A stretch of DNA of 64,000 nt from Solirubrobacter ginsenosidimutans (GTDB taxonomy: Bacteria > Actinomycetota > Thermoleophilia > Solirubrobacterales > Solirubrobacteraceae): contig NZ_JAPDOD010000003.1 in the NCBI RefSeq assembly GCF_027587205.1, positions 1 through 64,000 of the forward strand, given 5' to 3'. Numbering within the stretch: the first letter of the stretch is position 1; each line of letters starts with the position of its first letter. Shown here piece after piece: positions 1 to 8,423 of the stretch. A program made the translations under genes and the position numbers. Under the pieces are notes generated by a model, which worked only from the letters and a program-made list of their open reading frames with translations, made no database searches and had not been told where the DNA came from.

Positions 1-1
1 G

Positions 2-949
2 CGGGGCAGCGCGGCGGCGCGGGGCGGCGACACGTCGCGCGGACGCGGACACGGCCGCCCGGCCGGTCGCGCCGCCGCGCGGCCCTCCGGTGCGCGCGCG
101 GCCCTCACGTGCCTGGCCGTCGCGGCGGTCGCGCTCGTGGTGCTCTACGCGCCCTTCCTTCTCGCGGCCGGGCCGCGCACGGTGTGGGACGCGCTCGTCG
201 TGCAGGCCACGAAGGACGGCGCGTACTGGCGGCTGCCGTTCGGATTCGGGGGCGGTGACGCGAAGGACTTCGTCACGTGGATGCTGCCGTTCGCGGCGAT
301 CGTGACGCTCGTGTTCGCCGCTCGGCGGCGCACGATCGGGTTGTTCGTGCTCGGGGTCGGTGCGGCGATCTACTTCGCATCGCGGGCGGATCTCGAGCAC
401 GCGCAAGGGCTGCTGGTGATCGCGGCGGCCGCGGCGGCGCTGATCCGGCCGAGGCTCGTCGGGGCGACGGTGCTCGCGCTGCTGATCGCCGTCGGCGGGG
501 CGAATCGCGCCAGCGCGCTGCTCAGGCCGCCGCGGCTCGTCCCGTTCGAGCACGTCCGCGTCCCGCCGCGTGAGCGCGACGCGCTCACGGCGCTCATCGC
601 CGGCGTCCAGCGACGGGTCCCGCCGGGGGAGCCGATCTACGTCGCGCCGAAACGCTCCGATCTCGTGACCTTCTCGAACCCGCTGCTCTATTTCCTCGCC
701 GACCGCCCCAACGTCCTGCACCGTGACTTCCTCCTGCAGGCCAAGCCGGAGGAGCAGCGGAGGATTGTCGCGGCGCTGCACGCAGCCAAGCCGAAGGCGA
801 TCGTGCGCTGGCTCGCGCCCGAGTCCGCCAAGCCGGAGCCCAATCGCCGCGGCCGGCCGAGTGGCTCGACCGCGCTCGACGACTACCTGAACACCGCCTA
901 CCGCGAATCCGCCCGCTACGGCGACTACGCGCTGCTCGTGCCGCGCTGA
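2..949 (+). CDS. GT39-like integral membrane protein, C-terminal part (5' end outside window)
   Basis: The reading frame is open from the window edge to the stop at 947-949, so this is the C-terminal 315 residues of a longer protein. Several hydrophobic membrane segments occupy the first 130 or so visible residues, followed by a soluble tail of about 150 residues. The tail has a pattern often seen at the end of GT39/ArnT-like and related polytopic membrane proteins: a LADRPN motif, a VRW segment, an EPNxRGR motif and a final GDY-LLVPR. Position beside other surface-polysaccharide genes fits a lipid-linked sugar transferase, but the catalytic N-terminus is not visible. It overlaps the convergent cupin gene by 25 bp. 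Confidence 0.7.
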   Translation, partial: RGSAAARGGDTSRGRGHGRPAGRAAARPSGARAALTCLAVAAVALVVLYAPFLLAAGPRTVWDALVVQATKDGAYWRLPFGFGGGDAKDFVTWMLPFAAIVTLVFAARRRTIGLFVLGVGAAIYFASRADLEHAQGLLVIAAAAAALIRPRLVGATVLALLIAVGGANRASALLRPPRLVPFEHVRVPPRERDALTALIAGVQRRVPPGEPIYVAPKRSDLVTFSNPLLYFLADRPNVLHRDFLLQAKPEEQRRIVAALHAAKPKAIVRWLAPESAKPEPNRRGRPSGSTALDDYLNTAYRESARYGDYALLVPR

Positions 950-1422
950 TCCTCGGCGAGCGACTCCGCGAGCGCCTCGAACACCGGGACGTCGGTCCCG
1001 GCGCGGAACACCTTCCCGCCGCCCAATTCGGTCATCGCGAGCAGGGTTCCCGTCGAGAGATGCACGGCGACATCCGGCACGTTCATCGTCGAGACGAGGA
1101 GGACGATCGCCGCCACCTCGGCGTCGGCGGGGTTGCTGACGCCGTGCGCGCCGTCCGGCCCGCGCACGAACGATACGACCGCGCCCGGTTCGAGCCGCCG
1201 GTCGCCCAACGGCGTCCGCAGCAGCGGCCGCCCGAAGAGCACGAACAGCAACTCCTCGTTGCCGTAGTGCAGGTGGTACGGCGAGACCGCGGTACCCGCG
1301 GGCAGCTCGTACAGCGTTGCGCCAAGCTCCTGGGCGCCGGCAGCCGCGCCGAGCCGAACGCCCCTGATCGGCATCTCCGGCGGTGTCTCCCACTCCGGAG
1401 CCAGGAAGTTCGGATCCGTCAT
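925..1422 (-). CDS. Small cupin-domain protein
   Basis: 165 residues. A single double-stranded beta-helix (cupin) domain is indicated by the first cupin metal motif, PYHLHYGNEELLFVLFG (about residues 50-66), with two histidines and a glutamate in the expected spacing. A second-half segment GPDGAHGVSNP supplies a further histidine. Such single-domain cupins bind a metal or small ligand; the substrate cannot be told. I chose the ATG at 1422 rather than the longer frame because the domain starts right after it and a -10-like TAGTAT sits 8 nt upstream, predicting a leaderless transcript. It is divergent from the TPR-like gene and overlaps the membrane protein's 3' end. Confidence 0.75.
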   Translation of the reverse strand: MTDPNFLAPEWETPPEMPIRGVRLGAAAGAQELGATLYELPAGTAVSPYHLHYGNEELLFVLFGRPLLRTPLGDRRLEPGAVVSFVRGPDGAHGVSNPADAEVAAIVLLVSTMNVPDVAVHLSTGTLLAMTELGGGKVFRAGTDVPVFEALAESLAEDQRGTSSA

Positions 1423-1429
1423 GGGTCGC

Positions 1430-1436
1430 GATACTA
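1430..1436. promoter_or_regulatory. Compact divergent leaderless promoter (cupin / TPR-like gene)
   Basis: GATACTA lies in the 19-bp gap between two start codons. Read on the minus strand it gives TAGTAT, 8 nt from the cupin ATG. Read on the plus strand it gives GATACT, 6 nt from the GTG at 1442. Both spacings fit a -10 hexamer whose start site is at or next to the start codon. Inference from pattern only. Confidence 0.45.
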
Positions 1437-1441
1437 AGCGC

Positions 1442-1813
1442 GTGCGCATCGTCCTGATCGTCGCCGCGCTGCTCGCGGGCACATGGCTGACCACGCAGGT
1501 CCGCGCGGCCCGCGCGGAGACCAAGCTCACGGCGATCGCGTTCGAGAAGGGCGACGCGAAGGACGCGCAGTCGCTCCTGACCGCCGACCGGCTGCTCAAC
1601 CCCGACCACCGGCCGGACCTGTTCGAGGGCGTGATCAAAGGCCGGCGCGGCGACTTCCCCGGCGCGGTCGCAGCGTTCCAAAAGGTCACGAGCGCCGAGC
1701 CGGAGAACATCGAGGCGTGGGGCCTGCTCGCCTCAGCCGCCAAGCGGACCGACCCGCGGCTCGCCGCCGAGGCGAGCGCCGCCGCGCGCAGGCTCGCCCC
1801 GCCCGTCCGCTAG
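1442..1813 (+). CDS. Membrane-anchored TPR-like protein
   Basis: 123 residues from the GTG at 1442; an in-frame ATG at 1421 would add seven residues but would overlap the divergent cupin start. The N-terminus is one hydrophobic segment (IVLIVAALLAGTWLTT), read as a signal anchor. The rest is helical with a tetratricopeptide-like repeat around residues 60-100, including RGDFPGAVAAFQKVTSAEPEN and AWGLLASAAKR. This suggests an extracytoplasmic scaffold or assembly helper for the neighbouring glycan genes, which is inference. Its 3' end overlaps the convergent GT2 gene by 81 bp. Confidence 0.65.
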   Translation: MRIVLIVAALLAGTWLTTQVRAARAETKLTAIAFEKGDAKDAQSLLTADRLLNPDHRPDLFEGVIKGRRGDFPGAVAAFQKVTSAEPENIEAWGLLASAAKRTDPRLAAEASAAARRLAPPVR

Positions 1814-2722
1814 CGGCTCCACGACACGGTCGACCAGGTACAGCGGCCGGCGCAGCGTCTGCTCGTGCACCCGCGCCAGGTAGCGGCCGAGGATCCCGAC
1901 CGAGATCAGCTGCACGCCGCCGAGGAAGAGCAGCGTGATCAGCGTCCAGACGCCGAGGCTCGCGGTCACCCACCCGAAGATCGTCGCCAGCACGAGCACG
2001 ACACCGGCGAGCCCTGCGAGCGCGGCGGTGACCATCCCCGCGATCGACGCGACCGCCAGCGGCACGTCGCTGAACGCCGCCATCGCCTCGGCGGCCAGAC
2101 GGAACAGGGAGCGATAGGACGCGCCGCGCCCGTTGAGCCGCCCCGCCCGCCGGTACTCGACCGGCACCTGTTCGAAGCCGACCCACGCGACCATCCCGCG
2201 CAGGAAGCGGCGGCTCTCGGGCATCTCGCGCACGATGTCGACCACGCGCCGCGACATCAGCCGGAAATCGCCCGCCTGCCCCTGGTACGGGACCCGCGCG
2301 AGGCGCTCCATCAGCTTGTAGAACGCCGTGGCCAGCACCCGCTTGTGCCACGGCTCGTCGCGGCCGATGCGGCGGGCGTAGACGACGTCGGCGCCGTCGC
2401 GGGCGATCCGCAGCATGTCCGGCAGCAGTTCGGGCGGGTCCTGCAAGTCGGCGTGGACGAGCGCGACGTAGTCGCCCCGCGCGTGGTCGATGCCCGCCGA
2501 CATCGCCACCTCCATCCCGAAGTTGCGCGAGAGCTTGACGAGCACGGCCGTTCCGGTCTCCTCGCCCAACGCCTCGATCAGCGCGGCGGAGCCGTCGGTC
2601 GAGCCGTCGTCGACGTAGACGACCTCGTACGACACGTCGCGCAACGCCGCGCCGATGCGCGCGTGCAACTCCCTGAGGCCCGCTTCCTCGTTCAACACGG
2701 GCACGACAACTGAGACGTCCAC
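1733..2722 (-). CDS. GT2 family polyprenyl-phosphate sugar transferase (DPM1/GtrB/ArnC type)
   Basis: 329 residues, GTG start. The N-terminal GT-A domain shows the nucleotide-binding patterns VSVVVPVLNEEAGL and YVDDGSTDGS and the HADLQDPPE acidic motif typical of dolichyl/undecaprenyl-phosphate mannose or glucose transferases. The C-terminus has two membrane helices at about residues 235-300, ending in ISVGILGRYLARVHEQ, as in GtrB and ArnC. It probably loads a sugar from a nucleotide donor onto undecaprenyl phosphate at the inner face of the membrane, to feed the GT-C enzymes encoded nearby. The final 30 residues are low-complexity G/R/P and lie in the overlap with the TPR-like gene. Confidence 0.85.
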   Translation of the reverse strand: MDVSVVVPVLNEEAGLRELHARIGAALRDVSYEVVYVDDGSTDGSAALIEALGEETGTAVLVKLSRNFGMEVAMSAGIDHARGDYVALVHADLQDPPELLPDMLRIARDGADVVYARRIGRDEPWHKRVLATAFYKLMERLARVPYQGQAGDFRLMSRRVVDIVREMPESRRFLRGMVAWVGFEQVPVEYRRAGRLNGRGASYRSLFRLAAEAMAAFSDVPLAVASIAGMVTAALAGLAGVVLVLATIFGWVTASLGVWTLITLLFLGGVQLISVGILGRYLARVHEQTLRRPLYLVDRVVEPLADGRGEPARGGARLGGEPRVGPLGG

Positions 2723-2730
2723 CGGGGCGG

Positions 2731-2740
2731 ATCGTATGCT
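2731..2740. promoter_or_regulatory. Overlapping divergent -10 boxes (GT2 / YfhO)
   Basis: The 10-mer ATCGTATGCT holds TATGCT on the plus strand (9 nt before the GTG at 2750) and TACGAT on the minus strand (8 nt before the GTG at 2722). The two hexamers share the central TA. Both spacings predict leaderless mRNAs from a single bidirectional promoter. Confidence 0.5.
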
Positions 2741-2749
2741 CCGCGGCCC

Positions 2750-4990
2750 GTGTCAGCCACCGCCACGCTTCGCCGGCGGCCGTCGCTCGCCGCCGCAGCG
2801 CTCTACGCGGTGCTTGCGCTGCTGTTCGTCGCACCCGCGCTCGTCCCCGGCCGTACCCTCGCGTCGACCGACCTGCTGTGGTCGATCGCGCCGTGGACCG
2901 CGGACCGGCCCGACGGCGTGCGCGACCTCGGCGCCAACTGGGAGATGGCGGACTCGGTCGCGCAGTTCCAGCCCTTCCTGGCCTACACCCGCGAGCGGCT
3001 GCCCGACATCCCGCTGTGGAACCCGTACATCGAGGGCGGGCGGCCGTTCAACGCGAACATGCAGTCGGCGATCTTCTCGCCGTTCTCCTGGCCCGCATAC
3101 GTGCTGCCGTTCTGGTGGTCGCTCGGGCTGATCGGGGCGCTGAAGCTGTGGGTGCCGGCGTTCGGGATGTTCCTGCTCGCGCGGCGGCTGGGGCAGAGCG
3201 TGGGAGCGTCGCTGCTGGCGGGCATGGTCGCCGGGTTCGGGCTCTTCCACGTGGTCTGGCTCGCCTGGCCGCTCTCGAGCGTGTGGGCGTGGCTGCCGTG
3301 GGTGCTGCTGGCGACCGACCACGTGGTACGCGGCCCGACACGCCGGGCGTTCGCGGCGCTGGCGCTGCTGGTGGCGCTGCAGTACTTCGGCGGGCACCCG
3401 GAGACGAGTTTCCACGTCCTCGCCGCGGCGTTCCTGTTCGCGCTGCTGCGCGGACCCAAGAAGATCGCGTGGTTCCTCGGGAGCGTGGCCGCGGGAACGG
3501 CGCTGGCCGCGGTCGTGCTGATTCCCTTCCTGGAGTTGCTCGCGCACTCCTCGGACCTCGCGAACCGCTCCGGGCGGGACCCGGCCAAGACGCCGCTGCG
3601 CTTCGGCCTGGCGCTCGCGCTGCCCGACTACTGGGGACGGCCGACGCAGCTCGTCTCGCAGCCGTTCATCGTCACGCGGGCGTTCTACGCGGGTGCGCTG
3701 CCGCTGATGCTCGCCGTGGTCGCGCTGCTGAAACCGACGCGCGAGCGGGTGGCGATCGCGGCGACGGGCGCGGTCGCGCTGGCGATCGTCCTCGGCGTGC
3801 AGCCGTTCTTCTTCATCGCCAACCACGTGCCGGGCTTCAGCCAGGCCCACAACACGCGGCTGGCGATCGTGACGCTGCTGTGCATCGCACTCCTGGCCGG
3901 GTGGGGAGTGGACACGGCTCGGCGCTCGCGGGCGCTGATCCTCTTCGTGGCGCTCGCGCCGGTCGTCGCCGGGCTCGCCCGCTCCGGCGCGTATCCCGTG
4001 GGCGAGGCGGTGAAGGTCGCCTGGGGCTTCGCGACGCCGAAGGACGTCGACGTGCTGCCGCTGGCGTCGATCCTGATCTGGATCCCGTTCGCGGCGATCG
4101 CGGCGGCGCTCTTGTGGAAGCGACCGCGCTGGCTCGTCCCGGCCGCCCTGGTGCTGACGTTCCTCGATCTCGCACGCGCCGGCATGGGGCAGAACCCGGC
4201 GATCCCGGTGTCGCACGCGGTGACCCCGCGCACCGGAGCGATGGACGCAATCGGCGGCCGGCGCTTCGTCGCGGTCGGCGACCCGGACTCGGGCATCACG
4301 CCGCTGACCGCGAACGTCGGGATGCGGTACGGGCTGCGCGACGGGCGCGGCTACGACTACCCGACCGACAAGCGCTACGACGACCTGTGGCGGCGGGCGG
4401 TGACCAAGCCCGACCCGCTCGGGTTCGCGCTGCCCAGCACGATGGCCAACAGCAACGAGACCGCGCTAAGGGCGATGGGCTTGCTGGCGGTGTCGCGGGT
4501 GATGAGCGACGTGCCGCTGCCGCTCCCGCCCGTCTATGACGGCCCGGATGCCCGCGTCTACGCGAACCCCCGCGCCGTGCCGCGGGCGTTCGTCGTGGGC
4601 GCGGAGACGGTCACGGACGATCAGCTGGCCGCGGTGACCGCGGCGGACTTCGACCCGCGTAAGACGGCTGTGGTCTCGCAACGGCTGAACGTGTCCGGCA
4701 CCGGCGACGCCCGGATCGTGACGGACGAGCCCGAGCGGGTGGTGGTGCGCGCGACCGCGAGCGATCGCGGCCTGCTCGTGCTGGCCGACACCTGGTTCCC
4801 CGGCTGGAAGGCGACGATCGACGGCCGCTCGGCACCGATCGTCCGCACCGACCAGCTCCTGCGCGGCGTCGTGCTGCCGACGGGCACGCACACCGTCGCG
4901 TTCAACTACGTGCCGTGGAGCTGGCGGATCGGCTGGATCGTCTCGCTCCTGACGGCCGTCTCGCTGGCGGCCCTCGCGTGGCGGCGATGA
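2750..4990 (+). CDS. YfhO-like polytopic membrane protein (GT-C fold), copy 1
   Basis: 746 residues, GTG start. A hydrophobic N-terminus is followed by an extracytoplasmic loop with STDLLW and PDIPLWNPYIEGGRP motifs, about a dozen membrane segments, and a C-terminal beta-rich domain of about 250 residues ending in a membrane helix (SWRIGWIVSLL). This is the layout of the YfhO family; in Bacillus YfhO is implicated in glycosylating lipoteichoic acid. The acidic STDLLW/NSDMLW position in the first loop is where GT-C enzymes keep a catalytic Asp, but I cannot prove activity. It is the first gene of a tight operon; its stop overlaps the ATG of a paralogue. Confidence 0.75.
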   Translation: MSATATLRRRPSLAAAALYAVLALLFVAPALVPGRTLASTDLLWSIAPWTADRPDGVRDLGANWEMADSVAQFQPFLAYTRERLPDIPLWNPYIEGGRPFNANMQSAIFSPFSWPAYVLPFWWSLGLIGALKLWVPAFGMFLLARRLGQSVGASLLAGMVAGFGLFHVVWLAWPLSSVWAWLPWVLLATDHVVRGPTRRAFAALALLVALQYFGGHPETSFHVLAAAFLFALLRGPKKIAWFLGSVAAGTALAAVVLIPFLELLAHSSDLANRSGRDPAKTPLRFGLALALPDYWGRPTQLVSQPFIVTRAFYAGALPLMLAVVALLKPTRERVAIAATGAVALAIVLGVQPFFFIANHVPGFSQAHNTRLAIVTLLCIALLAGWGVDTARRSRALILFVALAPVVAGLARSGAYPVGEAVKVAWGFATPKDVDVLPLASILIWIPFAAIAAALLWKRPRWLVPAALVLTFLDLARAGMGQNPAIPVSHAVTPRTGAMDAIGGRRFVAVGDPDSGITPLTANVGMRYGLRDGRGYDYPTDKRYDDLWRRAVTKPDPLGFALPSTMANSNETALRAMGLLAVSRVMSDVPLPLPPVYDGPDARVYANPRAVPRAFVVGAETVTDDQLAAVTAADFDPRKTAVVSQRLNVSGTGDARIVTDEPERVVVRATASDRGLLVLADTWFPGWKATIDGRSAPIVRTDQLLRGVVLPTGTHTVAFNYVPWSWRIGWIVSLLTAVSLAALAWRR

Positions 4991-7305
4991 CCAACCTCCG
5001 CGCCGCGCTTGCGTTCCTCGTGCTCTCGCTGGCGTTCGTCTCGCCCGCGCTGGTGCCGGGCAAGGTGCTCTCCAACTCGGACATGCTGTGGTTCCAGGCG
5101 CCGTGGGCGGCCTCGAAGCCGGCGTCGCTGGCGCGCGCCGCCAACCCGGAGCTCGGCGACGCCCCGCAGCAGATGCAGCCTTTCCTGCGCGAGGTCAAGC
5201 GCAGCCTGCCGGACATCCCGCTGTGGAACCCGTGGATCACGACCGGGCGCCCGCTGCATGCGGACGCGCAGTCCGCGATCTTCTCGCCGTTCAACTGGAT
5301 CGCGTACGTGATGGACGAGTGGCGCGCGCTGGCGCTGATCGCGGCGTTGAAGCTGTGGGTGGCGGCGTTCGGCGCCTTCCTGCTGGCGCGGGCGCTGTCG
5401 ATGCGCTGGCCGGGCGCGTCGATGGCCGGGCTGGTCTACGGCTTCAGCCTGTGGATGATCACGTGGATCTCCTATCCGCACGCGAGCGTGTGGGCGCTGG
5501 TGCCGTGGGCGCTGCTCGCCGCGGAGGGGGTGCTGCGAAGGCCGGACCCGCGGCGGGTCGCGCTGCTCGCGCTGGTGATCGGGTTGCAGTTCCTGTGCGG
5601 GCATCCCGAGTCGAGCTTCCACCTGATCGTCGCGGTCGTGGTGTTCAGCGCGCTGCGGCTGCGGAGGAGCCCGTCGTGGCGGCGCGCTGCGATCGGGCTG
5701 GTCGGCGGCCTCGTGTGGGGCGCGCTGCTCGCGGCACTGGTCTTGCTCCCGGTGGGCGAGCTGATCTTCCGTTCGGCCGACCTGCAGCAGCGCGCGGGAG
5801 AGGCGCAGAACATCAAGACGCCGCTGAAGTTCGCGCTCGGCGTGATGGTGCCGTTCTACTGGGGCAAGCCGACCCAGACGCCGATCGACTTCTTCCTGCT
5901 GGCGCGCGCGTTCTACGGCGGGGCGCTGCCGCTGCTCCTGGCCGTCGTCGCGCTGACGAAGCCCACGCGGGAACGCGTGGCGACGGCGGTGCTCGGCGCG
6001 GTCGCGATGTGCGTCGTGCTGGGCATTCCCCCGGTGTTCTGGGTCGTCTCCCGCCTCCCGGTGTTCTCGAGCGGTCACAACACGCGCCTGGCGGTGCTGT
6101 ACCTGCTGTGTTTGGCGCTGCTGGCGGGGTGGGGACTGGACGACCTCGTCAAGCGCGGCGTCTCGCGGCGCGTGCTGGCGCTCGCGGGTGGGCTGCTCGC
6201 GTTCCCGGTCCTCTACACGGTCCTGCGCAGCCGCTCGTCGTGGGATCTCGTGGGGGAGGCGCTGGCGGTCACGTTCGGGTTCGACCGCGCGCCGGCGCTC
6301 TCAGATCCCACCGTCGGCGGCGTGGTGCGCGGGGCGGCGACGCTGCAGTGGATGGTCGTCGCGGGCGTCTCGCTCGCCGTGCTGGCGCTGTTGCGACGGC
6401 GCTGGCTGGCGGTGGGCGCGCTCGTGCTCGTCGCCGCCGATCTGGCGTGGGCGGGCGTGGGCTACAACCCGGCGATCGAGCGCTCGCTGGCGGCGCAGCC
6501 GTCGACCGGCGCGATCCGCGAGTTGCAGGCCGCGGCCCCGGCGCGCTTCGTCTCGGTCGGCAACATCACCGAGAACGCGATCCCGATGGACTACAAGATC
6601 CCCGAGGCGCGCGGCTACGACCTGCCGGTCGAGGAGCGCTTCGACCGGCTCTGGCGCTCCAAGCTCTCGCCTGAGTTCCCGTCGCAGGTCGGGCCGCTGC
6701 CCGCGTTCATCCCGCTCGTGCTGCCCAAGGTCGACGAGGAGCGCCTGCACTACCTGTCGTTCCTCGGCGTCAGCCGGATCCTGCAGCCGCCGACCGACCC
6801 GCTGCTGCGGACCGAAGGGCTGCGGGTGGTCTACGCGGGCCCGGACGCGCGGATCTACGCCAACGACGCCGCCTTGCCGCGGGCCTTCGTGGTCGGGGCG
6901 CGGCGCCGCGTGGGCGACGCGTACAAGGAGATCACGTCGGTGGGCTTCGACCCGCGCCGCGACGCCGTCGTCGAGGAGGGCAAGACCGAGGGGACGCCCG
7001 GGCTCGCCGGGCCCGCCCAGATCCTGCACACCGCCAACGACCGGCAGGTCGTCGAGACGCGCACCACCCGGCCCGGGATCCTGGTCGTCTCCGACGCGTG
7101 GGCGCCCGGCTGGCACGCGGTCATGGGCGGCGAGGAGCTCAAGGTCGAGCGCGTCGACTACCTCTACCGCGGCGTCCGCGTGCCCGCCGGCACGCACATC
7201 GTCGAGTTCACCTACCGGCCGCTGAGCTGGCGGATCGGGTGGATCGTCTCGCTGGTGGCCTTCGTCGCGCTGCTCGGCGGGTTCCTGTGGCGACCGTCGG
7301 AGTGA
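4987..7305 (+). CDS. YfhO-like polytopic membrane protein (GT-C fold), copy 2
   Basis: 772 residues from the ATG at 4987, which overlaps the previous stop as ATGA; a longer in-frame version would run into the upstream gene. It is collinear with copy 1: NSDMLWFQAPW, PDIPLWNPWITTGRP, a GHPESSFH motif matching GHPETSFH in copy 1, a SGHNTRL segment, and the same C-terminal SWRIGWIVSL helix. The two genes therefore look like a tandem duplication that has diverged. Role as for copy 1: probably a lipid-linked sugar-dependent glycosyltransferase at the outer face of the membrane. It is coupled to the following acyltransferase by a GTGA overlap. Confidence 0.75.
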   Translation: MTNLRAALAFLVLSLAFVSPALVPGKVLSNSDMLWFQAPWAASKPASLARAANPELGDAPQQMQPFLREVKRSLPDIPLWNPWITTGRPLHADAQSAIFSPFNWIAYVMDEWRALALIAALKLWVAAFGAFLLARALSMRWPGASMAGLVYGFSLWMITWISYPHASVWALVPWALLAAEGVLRRPDPRRVALLALVIGLQFLCGHPESSFHLIVAVVVFSALRLRRSPSWRRAAIGLVGGLVWGALLAALVLLPVGELIFRSADLQQRAGEAQNIKTPLKFALGVMVPFYWGKPTQTPIDFFLLARAFYGGALPLLLAVVALTKPTRERVATAVLGAVAMCVVLGIPPVFWVVSRLPVFSSGHNTRLAVLYLLCLALLAGWGLDDLVKRGVSRRVLALAGGLLAFPVLYTVLRSRSSWDLVGEALAVTFGFDRAPALSDPTVGGVVRGAATLQWMVVAGVSLAVLALLRRRWLAVGALVLVAADLAWAGVGYNPAIERSLAAQPSTGAIRELQAAAPARFVSVGNITENAIPMDYKIPEARGYDLPVEERFDRLWRSKLSPEFPSQVGPLPAFIPLVLPKVDEERLHYLSFLGVSRILQPPTDPLLRTEGLRVVYAGPDARIYANDAALPRAFVVGARRRVGDAYKEITSVGFDPRRDAVVEEGKTEGTPGLAGPAQILHTANDRQVVETRTTRPGILVVSDAWAPGWHAVMGGEELKVERVDYLYRGVRVPAGTHIVEFTYRPLSWRIGWIVSLVAFVALLGGFLWRPSE

Positions 7306-8423
7306 CCCCTTCGCGGCGGCGCGAGCTCGACGGCGTGCGGGCGATCGCGGCACTGCTCGTGCTGCTCTTCCACGCGGTCGGGTTCTGGGCCCGCGGGTCG
7401 GGCGAGAACGCGGCGATCCGGCCGTTCGTCGGGCGCCTCGACGTGGGCGTGGCCATCTTCTTCCTGCTCTCGGGGTACCTGCTCTACGGCCCGTTCCTGC
7501 GCGGGCGGGTGCGGATCGGCGCGTATGCGTGGCGGCGGGCGCTGCGGATCGTCCCGGCGTACTGGGTGGCGCTCACGGTGGCGGCGATCGTCCTGCCGCT
7601 GCACGAGGTGTGGGCCGATGTCCCGCTCTTCTACGGGTTCGGGCAGGTCTACCGGGAGTCGACCGCCGGCCAGGGCCTCGGGCAGGCGTGGACGCTGTGC
7701 ATCGAGGTCCTCTTCTACGCGTTCCTGCCGATCTGGGCCCTGTTCCTCGCCCGCTCGCGCTCGCTCTGGCCTCTGGTCGCGCTGTTCGTCGCGAGCGTCG
7801 CGTACAACGCGCTGATCCTCACCACGTTCGACGGGAAGGTCGGGCCGCTGGAGCCCGCGCTGATCGCGCTCCCCGCCTTCTTGGACTGGTTCGCGCTGGG
7901 GATGGCCGTCGCCCTGCTGGAGGCGCGCGGCGTGCGCTTCACGCGCCCCGGGGCGTGGGCGGCGGGCGCCGTGGCGCTGTTCGTCGTCTCCGCGGTGCTG
8001 CTGTGGAACGCGCGCCTGGACGGCTACACGCACACGGAATGGCTCATCCGCCACCTCTCCTACGCCGCGATCGCGCTGTGCGTGCTGGTGACCGGCGTGG
8101 CGGGCGCGCGGGCGCTGCGCTGGCGGCCGCTCGTCTACCTCGGCGAGATCTCCTACGGGCTCTACCTCTACCACCTGCTCGTCCTGGCGCTGCTCTCGCG
8201 CTGGGGCCTGATTGCGTGGGAGCGGTATCTGCACCCGTACGCGCTCTGGACGCTCTTCGCGTTCGCGGGCTCGGTGCTGCTGGCGACGCTCAGCTGGCGT
8301 CTGGTGGAGCGTCCGCTGTGGCGAGCCTCGCGGCGAGCGTCAGCGCGACCAGCGTCAGCGCCGGCATCTCCCAGTCCCAGTCCAGCCCCGCGTGAACCGC
8401 GTAGACCGCGAGCGCCCCGATAG
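7302..8423 (+). CDS. Acyltransferase 3 family membrane protein (OafA/YrhL type)
   Basis: 373 residues. I chose the GTG at 7302, which forms a GTGA overlap with the previous stop; a GTG at 7287 is also possible. The family signature RELDGVRAIAALLVLLFHAVGFW has the conserved Arg and His of O-acyltransferases, followed by DVGVAIFFLLSGYLL, about ten membrane helices and a LVYLGEISYGLYLYHLLV motif. It probably O-acetylates a surface glycan made by the neighbouring enzymes. The last 35 residues are a low-complexity Ala/Arg/Ser/Pro tail that lies wholly within the 134-bp antisense overlap with the O-antigen-ligase-like gene, so the tail may have little function. Confidence 0.85.
   Translation: MTPSRRRELDGVRAIAALLVLLFHAVGFWARGSGENAAIRPFVGRLDVGVAIFFLLSGYLLYGPFLRGRVRIGAYAWRRALRIVPAYWVALTVAAIVLPLHEVWADVPLFYGFGQVYRESTAGQGLGQAWTLCIEVLFYAFLPIWALFLARSRSLWPLVALFVASVAYNALILTTFDGKVGPLEPALIALPAFLDWFALGMAVALLEARGVRFTRPGAWAAGAVALFVVSAVLLWNARLDGYTHTEWLIRHLSYAAIALCVLVTGVAGARALRWRPLVYLGEISYGLYLYHLLVLALLSRWGLIAWERYLHPYALWTLFAFAGSVLLATLSWRLVERPLWRASRRASARPASAPASPSPSPAPREPRRPRAPR

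Noticed and set aside
925..1743. 272-residue version of the cupin gene
   Set aside because: The extra N-terminus is antisense to the TPR-like gene; the cupin domain begins at the ATG at 1422.
2753..4216. Long antisense frame under the first YfhO gene, and similar frames under other genes
   Set aside because: High-GC shadow frames rich in Arg, Gln, Asp and His with no family motifs.
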